Below are positions 25,575 to 34,036 of a DNA stretch of 59,643 nt, one piece after another. Under the pieces are notes generated by a model that searched no databases, had not been told where the DNA came from, and was given only the letters and a program-made list of their open reading frames with translations. The DNA is from Nostoc flagelliforme FACHB-838 (GTDB lineage: Bacteria; Cyanobacteriota; Cyanobacteriia; Cyanobacteriales; Nostocaceae). Position numbers and translations under genes: made by a program. How positions within the stretch are numbered: position 1 is the stretch's first letter; each line of letters begins with the position of its first letter. The stretch lies in assembly GCF_014698065.1 (NCBI RefSeq), contig NZ_JACJSI010000042.1, forward strand, positions 1-59,643, given 5' to 3'.

Positions 25575-27565
25575 ACTAATCTCCTTTGTTTAACTGTGGC
25601 AATTTCTCTGGTAAGTAATTCAGCTATTTCCGCATCTGAGAGTGCTTTTAAGTCTGCCGATTCGGTCATTTCTGCTTTGTTTGTAGGCAATTCTACAGAC
25701 ACCAATAGACTTTCTGTGTGCAAATTAGACTCTGGCTTTGTCTTGGCTAATTCTGTCGGTTGGGGAATTTTTTGACTGGCTAGGTGGCGTGCTAAAGATT
25801 CGATGGTGGAGAAGTTCCAGACTATAGTTGCTTCCAAGGGATATCCCAACCATTCACTCAATTCTTGGGCTAACTTGACAGCTCTAACGGAATCTAATCC
25901 ATAATCAGCAAATGACTTACTTTGGTCGATTGACTGGACTGCTACTGCCAATTTTCTCACGACCCAATCCATAATCCAGTTTTCGATCAATTCGGCAGTT
26001 TGATAAGAGACATTTACCGACGCAGATGTCTGAGTTTTGCTAACCACAGTATTATGGGAAGGTGCAGCAGAATTTTCTTGCCTTAGTAGCCGCTTGAGTA
26101 TTTTGCCAGTCGGGTTCTTGGGGATGGAGGAGACAAATTCGACGGCACTAGGAACTTTATATTTAGCCAGTTTCTGGTAACAGAATGCAATTATTTGTTC
26201 TTCTGTAACTACTTGGTTTGGTTTGAGGACAACACTAGCTTTCACCTGTTCACCTAGTACTGAATCTGGTACACCGTAGACAGCTACCTCTGCAACACCT
26301 GGATGCTGGTAAATAACATTTTCAACTTCGGCTGGGTATACTTTTAATCCACCGTTGTTGATCATATCTTTGAGGCGGTCAATGATGTAAAAGTAGCCCA
26401 ATTCATCTATTTGACCAATGTCACCGGTGTGAAACCATCCGTTCTTAATGGCTTTGGCAGTTTCAGCCGGGCGATTCCAGTAACCTAGCATGACATTGAC
26501 ACCGCGAATAACGATTTCGCCGAGTTCACCAGGGGCAACTTCGCAACCATCATCGAGGCTGACAATCTTCATCTCGACATTTTCAATTGGTGAACCAATA
26601 GAACCCAGTTTGTACCTCAATTCGTGGTTATAACTAGCTAATGGTGATGTTTCTGTAAGACCATACCCTTGGTTGATGACTTTACCAAACTTGTCTTGCC
26701 ATCGTTTCGCAATTTCTACAGGCAAACCTGCGGCCGCAGAGAAGTAGTAACGCACTGAATCCAAATCGCGGATAGATGCTTTATCGCATAAAAGAATAAA
26801 AGTAGTGGGAACACCAAAAAAGATTGTAATATTATTATATTCGCTGATGGTTGTCAGTACCGTTTCTGGGTCGAATGATCGCTGTAAAACGATAGTTGCA
26901 CAGGTATTAAGTCCACTATTGAGAACTGCATTCTGCCCGAAACAGTGGAACATCGGTAAAAATAGTAAAATTTGATCATTAGGGCGCATTTCGCAACAGT
27001 GATTCATTGAGTGCATATTGGAAATCACATTGCCATGAGATAAAGTAGCGCCTTTAGGGAAACCTGTTGTACCAGAAGTATAAAGAATCGCCGCCGGATC
27101 ATCACGTTCCATCTCCACAGCACGGGCGCTAGACGAAGCATTTGCCATGAATTCACTCAATGCGATCGCGTCAGATGCTTTCCCCTCAGCAATTAAGATG
27201 TGCTTAAGGTGCGGTAAATCGGCTTTGGGCAATTTTTCTCGCAGCGTTTCTGTGGTTACGAGTACAACCGCTCCACAGTCATTGAGAATAAACTTGAGTT
27301 CATCGCTTTGCAGACTTGGGTTAATGGAAACTGCGATCGCCCCAATCTTGAGAATCCCCAGATAGGAAATAACAAGTTCAGGAATGTTTGGTAATAATAA
27401 TGCTATGCGATCGCCACGTTCAATCCCTAACCCCAGTAAAGCATTGGCAAAGCGATTTGCCATTTCATTCAGTTGTTTATAAGTAAAATATAAGCCTTCA
27501 AAAATGAGCGCTGGTTTGTTAGGAAAAAGGCAGCAACCACGCTCCACATTTTGTGAAATATTCAT
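25571..27565 (-). CDS. Acyl-CoA-ligase-type AMP-forming enzyme fused to a carrier protein (loading module)
   Basis: 664 aa. The adenylate-forming domain has LYTSGTTGFPKGA (161-173), GYGLTETSP (300-308), HTGDIG (379-384) and PKNPTGKILK (482-491). From start to the last motif it is about 490 residues, the length of CoA ligases, without the extra insertion expected of fatty acyl-AMP ligases. A carrier domain follows with YGLDSVRAVKLA (Ser559), then a linker and a C-terminal helix (LSDAEIAELLTREIATV) that looks like a docking element. Placed between the ammonia-lyase and the first PKS, it most likely activates cinnamate and loads it on its own carrier as the PKS starter. The exact aryl or acyl substrate is inferred from context, not from pocket residues. 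Confidence 0.93.
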   Translation of the reverse strand: MNISQNVERGCCLFPNKPALIFEGLYFTYKQLNEMANRFANALLGLGIERGDRIALLLPNIPELVISYLGILKIGAIAVSINPSLQSDELKFILNDCGAVVLVTTETLREKLPKADLPHLKHILIAEGKASDAIALSEFMANASSSARAVEMERDDPAAILYTSGTTGFPKGATLSHGNVISNMHSMNHCCEMRPNDQILLFLPMFHCFGQNAVLNSGLNTCATIVLQRSFDPETVLTTISEYNNITIFFGVPTTFILLCDKASIRDLDSVRYYFSAAAGLPVEIAKRWQDKFGKVINQGYGLTETSPLASYNHELRYKLGSIGSPIENVEMKIVSLDDGCEVAPGELGEIVIRGVNVMLGYWNRPAETAKAIKNGWFHTGDIGQIDELGYFYIIDRLKDMINNGGLKVYPAEVENVIYQHPGVAEVAVYGVPDSVLGEQVKASVVLKPNQVVTEEQIIAFCYQKLAKYKVPSAVEFVSSIPKNPTGKILKRLLRQENSAAPSHNTVVSKTQTSASVNVSYQTAELIENWIMDWVVRKLAVAVQSIDQSKSFADYGLDSVRAVKLAQELSEWLGYPLEATIVWNFSTIESLARHLASQKIPQPTELAKTKPESNLHTESLLVSVELPTNKAEMTESADLKALSDAEIAELLTREIATVKQRRLV

Positions 27566-27602
27566 AAAAGTTGTTGCAAGATTTAAGTTGTAGCTCTTGT
27601 TG

Positions 27603-27635
27603 TACTTATCGCCTTGATGTAGAGAATTTATGCAA
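27603..27635 (-). promoter_or_regulatory. Cluster promoter element, copy 1 (loading module and first PKS)
   Basis: The coding strand reads TTGCATAAAT, 14 bases, CGATAAGTA. It ends only 37 bases before the ligase ATG and begins just after the ammonia-lyase terminator. Confidence 0.85.
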
Positions 27636-27641
27636 TCAGTG

Positions 27642-27688
27642 TATAAAAATAGTAAACAGTTAACAATTATTAGTTGACTGTTTACTAT
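27642..27688 (-). terminator. Terminator of the ammonia-lyase gene
   Basis: On the minus strand ATAGTAAACAGT (27688-27677) pairs perfectly with ACTGTTTACTAT (27660-27649), followed by TTTTTATAC. This is a clear intrinsic terminator 20 bases after the lyase stop codon. Confidence 0.85.
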
Positions 27689-27708
27689 TGACTATTGGCT
27701 AATAACTG

Positions 27709-29400
27709 TTAATAGATATCTTGAACTGCTTTTACAATCAAACCACCAGCCGCGATATCAGCAGAAATCCGGGCAATATGCTCATCCAGACCTTGCTCAT
27801 TATCATTCCAAATATATGGGCGATCTGAAGTTGGTTTTTGTCCAACTACGTGGCGGACTGCTGAATACAACCGCTCAGTTGCAGGAGATAGACAGACGCG
27901 TGCATCGTAATGACCAGTCTTTTTATATGTGCGGAGGTCAACAGCTTGGACTCCAAACATGAGAGCGATCGCCATATAATTCTGGAATATATCGACAGAA
28001 CGGCGGGCTAGAGTCGCTGAAGTGTATCCTTGACTGTTGATGTTCTGATTAAATTGTTCCGCATGGGTAGGAAAGCGATCGGCGATGGAATTTCCATAGA
28101 AGGTCAACAGTGGCATAATTGAGTTACCGCATATTTGTAGACCTTTTAGTCCCATATTGACTTTACGTTCTCGGTTGCCAAGTAAAGATGGTGGTAGTCC
28201 ATTGCTAAACTCCGGTGAGGCGAGGAGGGCAATCTGCACATCCAGGTGTTTAGCCAATAGCCCAATATAGTAACGCAGGTGATCCATTCCCATACCTACG
28301 TACTGTCCGAGAAAATTGCCTCCATGATAGCTAGCTTGGTTATTCACATCAATCAGTGGGTTATCAGTCACTGAGTTGATTTCGATTTCAATTTGTTTGG
28401 CAATCTGAGAAATCCCATCAACAATGGGCCCCAAATACTGGGGAAGGCATCGGAGTGAGTAACGATCCTGAATCAATTCGTGATCACGATAATCGTGTTT
28501 ACCATCTAACTCATCACGGACTAGCTGGGAATTTGCTAGCAAAGAAATCATCTGATCTGCTGCCCATAATTGACCAGGATGTGGTTTGGAATTATGGATA
28601 AATGGGTGGAATGATTGATTGGTTCCGTTTAAAGCTTGGATATCTAGAGCGTGAACGCCCATAGCGATCGCAGTTAAAATTTGAGTATCGTAGACGCAGT
28701 TTGCCGCAATACCTGTCATTACTGAAGTGCCGTTCATCATCGCCAAGCCTTCCTTTGGCAACAATGTCAAGGGTGACAAATTCAGTTGACGTAGAGCTGT
28801 TGGCGCATCCATTTCTTTACCGTTGAAGTCAACCTTAAAACTGGGATCTAAGCCTATCAGTGAACCAGTAATGTAGGATAGTGGCACTAAATCACCACTT
28901 GCACCAATTGAGCCAAACTCATACACATACGGTGTAACACCAGCGTTGAGAAAAGTTTCCATGCGCTTGATAAGTTCCAGCCTGATGCCAGATGCACCGT
29001 GCATGTGAGAGTTTGCACGCAATAGCATAGCTGCACGTACATCCGCCAAGGGTAATTTGTTACCTGCACCTGTTTTCAGGAACCAAACTAAGTTGGTTTG
29101 GAGTTCAGATGCTTGTTCACGGGATATGGCAACATTGGCCATACCACCAAAGCCAGATGTTACTCCGTAAATTGGTTCCCCAGATTCAACAGCATTATTA
29201 ATATAATCACAAGATGCGTGAATATTCTGCAAAACGTCTGCGTTATCGGTTAAAGACACTAATGCGCCATTGCGTGCTACCCTTGCAACATCATTGATTG
29301 TGAGTTTATGATTACCAATAATTACATTGGTAGAGGAATTTCCAGTGAAAGAAAATTGTTGAGATAAGGTTTTGCTTTGTGCTTGAGATAGTGTCTTCAT
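27709..29400 (-). CDS. Phenylalanine ammonia-lyase (MIO enzyme)
   Basis: Deaminates L-phenylalanine to trans-cinnamate and ammonia. I take ATG 29400 (MKTLSQAQSK) because it matches the known start of the Anabaena variabilis enzyme; a frame extension to 29436 exists. The 563-aa protein has GASGD with the Ala167-Ser168-Gly169 triad that forms the MIO group, Tyr78 in IYGVTSGFGG, and Phe107-Leu108 in the selectivity position (His there would indicate tyrosine). From memory it differs from the A. variabilis protein at few positions. The C-terminus ends VQDIY rather than VQDILPCLH, losing four residues and one cysteine. It has its own promoter element and terminator. Within this cluster it should supply cinnamate to the ligase next door. 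Confidence 0.97.
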   Translation of the reverse strand: MKTLSQAQSKTLSQQFSFTGNSSTNVIIGNHKLTINDVARVARNGALVSLTDNADVLQNIHASCDYINNAVESGEPIYGVTSGFGGMANVAISREQASELQTNLVWFLKTGAGNKLPLADVRAAMLLRANSHMHGASGIRLELIKRMETFLNAGVTPYVYEFGSIGASGDLVPLSYITGSLIGLDPSFKVDFNGKEMDAPTALRQLNLSPLTLLPKEGLAMMNGTSVMTGIAANCVYDTQILTAIAMGVHALDIQALNGTNQSFHPFIHNSKPHPGQLWAADQMISLLANSQLVRDELDGKHDYRDHELIQDRYSLRCLPQYLGPIVDGISQIAKQIEIEINSVTDNPLIDVNNQASYHGGNFLGQYVGMGMDHLRYYIGLLAKHLDVQIALLASPEFSNGLPPSLLGNRERKVNMGLKGLQICGNSIMPLLTFYGNSIADRFPTHAEQFNQNINSQGYTSATLARRSVDIFQNYMAIALMFGVQAVDLRTYKKTGHYDARVCLSPATERLYSAVRHVVGQKPTSDRPYIWNDNEQGLDEHIARISADIAAGGLIVKAVQDIY

Positions 29401-29725
29401 ACAGGGATTATGTTTAACTTGTAGTAGGTATTGCAATTAACTTAACTTTTGTTTTTTACTGAGAGTATTTGACATAACATTTCAGCAAATACAAATTGAT
29501 ATTTAGCTGGCATAAGTGTTTTAAGGAAGCAGTCATTCTCCATGATTGAAACTTTCGAGAATAATTTTTGGAGAAGTTCACGTAAAAATTAACCAAAAAA
29601 ATTAGCCATTTGTTTCAATTGGTTTACTCATATATTGATGAGAGGGATTCCGTTTGTTGTGTTTTGAAATGACAACATGAGATAATAAAAATTGTAATCG
29701 TTTGTTCTGTAATTGAACTGTTATA

Positions 29726-29758
29726 TATTTATCTGGAGTAAGTAAAAGATTTATGCAA
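29726..29758 (-). promoter_or_regulatory. Cluster promoter element, copy 5 (ammonia-lyase)
   Basis: The coding strand reads TTGCATAAAT, 14 bases, AGATAAATA, followed by TATAAC as a possible -10. The second block differs from consensus at two positions. The leader to the start codon is about 325 bases, so further post-transcriptional control is possible. Confidence 0.75.
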
Positions 29759-29886
29759 CTATTCCATAAATTTGACTTTATTTATTTTACTTACCTGTGA
29801 TCACATATATTAAGCCTTATGTGGAATATGTTTCGCCTATTTCGGTGTCTACAACACTAATACAGCGTGGTGTAAACAGCACAAAC

Positions 29887-29937
29887 ATTTAAAATCCGTG
29901 AAAATCCTACTATATGAGCTTTTCACGGATTTTAAAT
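29887..29937 (-). terminator. Long perfect hairpin, probable terminator of the TE-MFS unit
   Basis: ATTTAAAATCCGTGAAAA and its exact reverse complement (18 bp) flank a 15-base loop. It sits after the thioesterase/MFS genes and the PEP-CTERM remnant and before the lyase promoter, so termination is the natural reading. The T-rich outer arms fit, although no long U-tract follows. Confidence 0.6.
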
Positions 29938-30089
29938 ATTTAGATATTTTCTTACTCGAAAATGCCTAACAACATAGCTCAATCAAATCAAGCCGTATCC
30001 GAAAATTATGTAACTCGATATTAGTAGGTAGCAAGAACTTGGTTAACTTTCTGTTTCTGTAACTTTATGCTGAAGGCTATTATTTACCT

Positions 30090-30332
30090 TTAACTTACTT
30101 TTTCATGTTGTTCCCTATAGCGCCGATTCAGTAAAGCACTTACTCCACCTATATCTAGACTAATCAGCGTTATTAAAGTATTAGGTTCTGGAACGGTAGC
30201 GAAAGTGCCATTCACTATAATCTGAGTTGGCTCAGGAACATTTGGTTATAGATCAATTATGACGCTTCCAGAAAGGGATAATATGCCATTAGCACCAGTG
30301 AATCTTCCCTCTTCACCAGTGATATTGACAAG
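30090..30332 (-). pseudogene. PEP-CTERM protein remnant with in-frame stop
   Basis: Directly after the MFS stop codon, the minus strand encodes VNITGEEGRFTGANGILSL, an in-frame TAA, and then PNVPEPTQIIVNGTFATV followed by a second VPEPNTLITLIS, a hydrophobic stretch and a basic NRRYREQ end. The latter is a PEP-CTERM sorting tail. There is no signal peptide or start, so this is the 3' part of a lost gene. It is the third PEP-CTERM trace inside or beside the cluster. Confidence 0.6.
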
Positions 30333-31502
30333 TTAAGCACTTCGGAACGGAAATTTTTTATTCTGTCTGCCCACATAAAACAAAAATATGGCAAAGATGA
30401 TTATAACTAAGCTAAATATGTAACCATCACCAAAAAGTTTGATGGCTAAGGATGAAGCAATAGGCCCAGCAGTACATCCGAAACTATATATAGCTGTGAA
30501 CAAAGCACTTCCAGAAGATAGTTCGTTTCTAGAAAGTTTTGCTCCAATTAATGCCATTGCTAAGGGAAAAATCGGACTGATACTAGCTCCAGCAATAAAT
30601 GCAAATATCTGGGTAGCAGTGGAGTCTTGAATCAATGAAAGAGATAAAAACGACAAGATTACGATAGACACGCTCATAAAAAGAACTTTGAGTCTGCCGA
30701 ATTTGTCTGCTATGTGAGTAACTGGAACAGTAGAGAGCAAGCCGCCAACTACAAATACAGCAAAGGTATAGCCGATCTGCTCTATATTGTAATTTTGTCG
30801 TAGCAGATAAACCGGATATAAAGAAACTAGCGTTGATTCGGCAAAACCATAGGCAAATGCACCCTGAAGAGGAAGTTTCAGCTTGTTGAAAATTCCGGAA
30901 CGTGAAGATTGTTGAAAAACAACTGTTTTATCTGGTAGAGCTATCCAGACCACAATTACGCCGCTAAAAATTAAAGCACTACCCAACAAAAAGGAAAGTT
31001 TTGGTGAAACATTATAGAAAGCAGAACCAATTACTGGGCCAATACCAAATCCAAAAGTAAAAGCTAGAGCATTCAAACCATTAACGATCGCTCGATTACC
31101 TTCATGACAAAAGTGATTCAATGCAGTGTTTCCACTGACTAGATATAAACAACAAGCAATGCCCATAACAGCACGTATAATAAACCACAAAGGCATTGAT
31201 GTAGTCATAGTGAACAAAGGAGCGCTAATACCCATCATTGTCAAGCCAAGCATCATAGTTTTACGAAGCCCCAACTTGGGTAATACTTTTACTACGAACG
31301 GTGTTCCCAAAGCTATGACTAGAAAATACACGGTAGAATTTGCTCCTATCCATAAATCATCAACTTGATGTTGCGCCATTAATGTTGAGATAAAGGGATT
31401 AAATAGCCCTATAGAAATACCAGACAAAAAAGCTATGCTATACAAAGCTGGTAATCCAGTAGAAAAAGGGGAATTTGATTTTGTCGAGATCAATTCTGTC
31501 AT
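30333..31502 (-). CDS. MFS transporter, probable product exporter
   Basis: 389 aa counted from ATG 31502 (MTELISTKSN); an upstream ATG at 31562 would add twenty residues that cross a palindrome, so I prefer the shorter form. It has about twelve hydrophobic segments in two halves and a motif-A-like loop ADKFGRLKVL between the sixth-seventh span region and the second half, all typical of the major facilitator superfamily. It follows the thioesterase by about 170 bases on the same strand without its own copy of the cluster promoter, so it is probably co-transcribed with it. Export of the cluster product is inferred from context. The substrate cannot be told from sequence. Confidence 0.85.
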   Translation of the reverse strand: MTELISTKSNSPFSTGLPALYSIAFLSGISIGLFNPFISTLMAQHQVDDLWIGANSTVYFLVIALGTPFVVKVLPKLGLRKTMMLGLTMMGISAPLFTMTTSMPLWFIIRAVMGIACCLYLVSGNTALNHFCHEGNRAIVNGLNALAFTFGFGIGPVIGSAFYNVSPKLSFLLGSALIFSGVIVVWIALPDKTVVFQQSSRSGIFNKLKLPLQGAFAYGFAESTLVSLYPVYLLRQNYNIEQIGYTFAVFVVGGLLSTVPVTHIADKFGRLKVLFMSVSIVILSFLSLSLIQDSTATQIFAFIAGASISPIFPLAMALIGAKLSRNELSSGSALFTAIYSFGCTAGPIASSLAIKLFGDGYIFSLVIIIFAIFLFYVGRQNKKFPFRSA

Positions 31503-31540
31503 AAAAACTGAGGATAATTGATAAATTACGTGGTTTAAGT

Positions 31541-31560
31541 GCATCGTATAAATACGATGC
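31541..31560. promoter_or_regulatory. Perfect palindrome at the 5' end of the MFS gene
   Basis: GCATCGTAT, two bases, ATACGATGC. The 9-bp arms are exact and the spacer is AA. It is located 39 bases upstream of the preferred MFS start, the place for a local repressor operator. It could also be a short hairpin in the leader. Confidence 0.5.
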
Positions 31561-31674
31561 AAGCAATCTTGTTATCGCAAAATAGAAATAGCTTTTTTGC
31601 AATAAAATTATTTTTTTAACTTTATTGAAATAAATTTAGCTGCTTAGTAAAGTATAGATTTGTATCTCAAATTC

Positions 31675-32451
31675 TTAATTGTTATTGATAGCTACTAGAT
31701 AATGTAAATGTTGGGATAATGACTGCAAAAAGAGTGATTGAGAATTATGCAAAAAGAAATGATCTCCAGGAAACATTTGCAGGTTGAAGTAACTACTAGT
31801 CTGCTCACGCCAAGCTTCTAAAGCATCAACCTTAATTGCTTTATCCTGCAAACCTCCAAATACAGAGATTGGGCATTCGAGTGGCATTTCACTTTTGTAA
31901 ATGTATGTCTCTAGTATCGTAAAGTCCGCTCGCAGACAAGGCAATAAAAGTTGCAACATTTGTTCATTCTGCAAAATCGCATTGGGAATTGCATTGTAAC
32001 GATCGCAAAGTTCCGCCAGGAATTTAGCCTCAGGCATTTTGTGAATAAACGGTTGGAGAATTGGTTTTTGGGGAGCAGGGCAACAAGCAGCAAATAAATG
32101 AACAGGGCTAAGATTATATTCTTGACGGAGTAGACGCGTTATCTCAAAGCCAAGCGTTGCACCCATGCTATGGCCAAAAAAAGCAAATGGCATATTCAGA
32201 TACGGTCTAATTTTTGATGCCAAAGTTTGAATAAGAGGTAAAAAATTGGTATAGGAAGGTTCTTGCAATCGACGGCCTCTTCCAGGAAGTTGAACTAAGT
32301 AAACCTCTACATCCTTTGGTAATTTGTTTGTCCATGTACTATATGTTGAAGTTGTACCCCCCGCACATGGAAAACAGAATAAGCGAAGTTGGGCCTTTGG
32401 ATTAAGCTGAGGGCAGCTAATCCAAGGATCAACTATTAGTCTTGCTGTCAT
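31675..32451 (-). CDS. Type II thioesterase
   Basis: 258 aa, alpha/beta-hydrolase fold of the external thioesterases that clear mis-primed or stalled carriers in PKS/NRPS lines. FCFPCAGG near residue 27 and QLPGRGRR near 54 are family hallmarks. The catalytic triad is visible: Ser95 in FGHSMGA, Asp203 in GLQDKA, His231 in PGDHFFL. There is no signal peptide, so it is cytosolic. It is the first gene of the cluster in transcription order. The NRPS lacks an integral thioesterase, so this one might also assist release, though editing is the usual role. Confidence 0.93.
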   Translation of the reverse strand: MTARLIVDPWISCPQLNPKAQLRLFCFPCAGGTTSTYSTWTNKLPKDVEVYLVQLPGRGRRLQEPSYTNFLPLIQTLASKIRPYLNMPFAFFGHSMGATLGFEITRLLRQEYNLSPVHLFAACCPAPQKPILQPFIHKMPEAKFLAELCDRYNAIPNAILQNEQMLQLLLPCLRADFTILETYIYKSEMPLECPISVFGGLQDKAIKVDALEAWREQTSSYFNLQMFPGDHFFLHNSQSLFLQSLSQHLHYLVAINNN

Positions 32452-33086
32452 AAAATTATGTCTGTAATCTGAAAATTTTTGTTATAAAGCCTAAACCTGT
32501 TTCTTTATCAGACTGTGGTAACTCTGTTCATAGCAGCGATTAAAGGTAAATATTATTTCTGTACATATACACGGTTAATTAACATGAGTAATTAAATCTG
32601 ACTATGAGTAAGAATAATTACAGCCAAGACTTCTATTTTTAGTAAATATTTACAGCAAATAATACTATCAAATTCATTGATAAAAAATGTTAATTTTTAT
32701 CTATTGTTAACTGCTATTAAATAAAGATAACTAAATAGTAAAAGCATAAAAATTTAATGCCTGAGAAATTGCCAATCATATTTGATTCTTCCCGTCAGTA
32801 TATAAGTTATTAAAACTTAAGAGTTAATTTTTTGTTTGCTCTTATAGTACTTATCGCTCTTCTGTGGGTTATTTATGCAAAACACCAAAATCCCCAGTAA
32901 ATAAAATTTGATTGGTGAAAAAATGACATGAACTACAGCATTAGAAGCGATGGGCTACGCCCCGCAAAGAAGCGATCATTGGTGGGTACGCCATCGCACT
33001 ATCTTACTCAGTTAACTAGGATAAATACCAGGAAGGCGATCACTTTTCACTTATCATTAGTTCATTGCTATCAAAATTGATATCAA
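32452..33086. other. Intergenic region at the upstream border of the cluster
   Basis: Contains the promoter element for the thioesterase unit (32848-32880), which leaves an AT-rich leader of almost 400 bases. Around 32940-33030 are short palindromic repeat units of the GCGATGGGCTACGCCCCGC type. No gene is seen. This marks the end of the biosynthetic cluster. Confidence 0.5.
32848..32880 (-). promoter_or_regulatory. Cluster promoter element, copy 3 (thioesterase-MFS)
   Basis: The coding strand reads TTGCATAAAT, 14 bases, CGATAAGTA, followed by CTATAAG. Both blocks match the consensus exactly. It lies 396 bases upstream of the thioesterase ATG. Confidence 0.8.
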
Positions 33087-33599
33087 ATGGCTGACCACAA
33101 GACCCCACCAAGCGAAATGATTCGCGTTCCTACTGCCCTAATTCCAGTAGTCAGAGAACTATCGCGGCTGCATCGCCAAGGACATACAATTGCCTTGCAG
33201 CAAGGCTTAGAGGAATTGATATCCAAGTTTGATAGCAATATTGATATCGATGTTGCCCCAGCAGTAAATCGGTTTTGCAGCTAGAGAAGAAGCTGGAAAC
33301 CAAACTAGAGGCTATCTCTGGGCAGTTGGAAAAATTGGAACAGGCAATGGCTTCTGGTAGATACAACAACACCAGACCTTGAAGACAAGCTAACCCGTAC
33401 CAACAGCCCCAAGTTGAACTGCAAGTATTACCTCCTGAAAACCTAGCACCGCGACTAGGTTTAAGTCCGTCGAGCCTCGCACCGTCACGAAAAAAACTCA
33501 CTACCAAAGAACTTATCAGTTGGACTCGTAACCGCGACCCCAGAGGCATAGGTTGGGAATGGAATGCAAAAGATGGACTTTACCATCCAGTAAAATAAC
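33087..33599 (+). pseudogene. Plasmid-type hypothetical protein, frameshifted and with an internal stop
   Basis: Starts MADHKTPPSEMIRVPTALIP, a DNA-binding-like opening I associate with cyanobacterial plasmid proteins. Near 33265 the phase shifts; the new frame continues with a coiled segment (LEKKLETKLEAISGQLEKLE), hits an in-frame TGA near 33380, and then runs to a natural-looking end, WTRNRDPRGIGWEWNAKDG and a TAA. Restoring these two lesions gives a protein of about 170 aa. It is the first sign of the plasmid-derived segment. Confidence 0.7.
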
Positions 33600-33956
33600 T
33601 ACCACTGTCCCCACAGTAGGGTTTAATGGAGAAGCATTCAACATAAGAATAGCAATCGTGCTGTTAGTCACAGGTCAGGCAGAATCGTTGAATTTTGGTA
33701 CTACAAAGCAGTGGGAAGTGCGCTCACCCAGTGTTGTACTACAAGTTCCCGAACATATTCGCTTGACTATGGGTAATCCCGAACGCCACTGGAAAGTACC
33801 ACCTGTAAATCGGCGTGAAGTGTTAAAGCGTGATAGCCACACCTGTCAATACTGCGGTAGCAGCAAGCGTCTGACCCTTGTTTGTTCGCGTAGCGTCTCC
33901 GATAGGAGAAGAACAGAAGGTCATCCGTTCAATCCGGATCTGGGGGACTGGCACAT

Positions 33957-33966
<10 letters not shown>
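33600..33966 (+). pseudogene. HNH endonuclease, truncated before the HNH histidines
   Basis: The body reads IAIVLLVTGQAESLNFG, then LKRDSHTCQYCGSSKRLTL, which is the first zinc-ribbon half of a McrA-type HNH nuclease. Where DHxxPxSxGG should follow, the sequence changes to a short interspersed repeat (GCGTAGCGTCTCCGATAGG), and the frame then runs into the tRNA array. The start codon is unclear (a TTG at 33553 keeps the frame open). It is non-functional as a nuclease. Confidence 0.65.
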
Positions 33967-34031
<65 letters not shown>

Positions 34032-34036
34032 TTTAT

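Larger units (their letters stand above)
29401..30089. other. Intergenic region between ammonia-lyase and PEP-CTERM remnant
   Basis: Holds the promoter element for the lyase (29726-29758), an AT-rich leader of about 325 bases before its ATG, and a long hairpin (29887-29937). No coding sequence is seen. Confidence 0.5.

Noticed and set aside
25571..27565. Calling the ligase a fatty acyl-AMP ligase (FAAL)
   Set aside because: The distance between core motifs is that of CoA ligases, with no room for the FAAL-specific insertion; the PAL neighbour points to an aryl acid.
31503..31562. Twenty extra N-terminal residues of the MFS protein
   Set aside because: They are encoded across a perfect palindrome and do not resemble a transporter N-terminus.
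33910..33950. Possible sixth tRNA (3' half, TCCGTTCAATCCGGA T-arm) just before the Asn gene
   Set aside because: Only a T-arm-like piece is visible; no matching 5' half or anticodon arm could be folded by hand.
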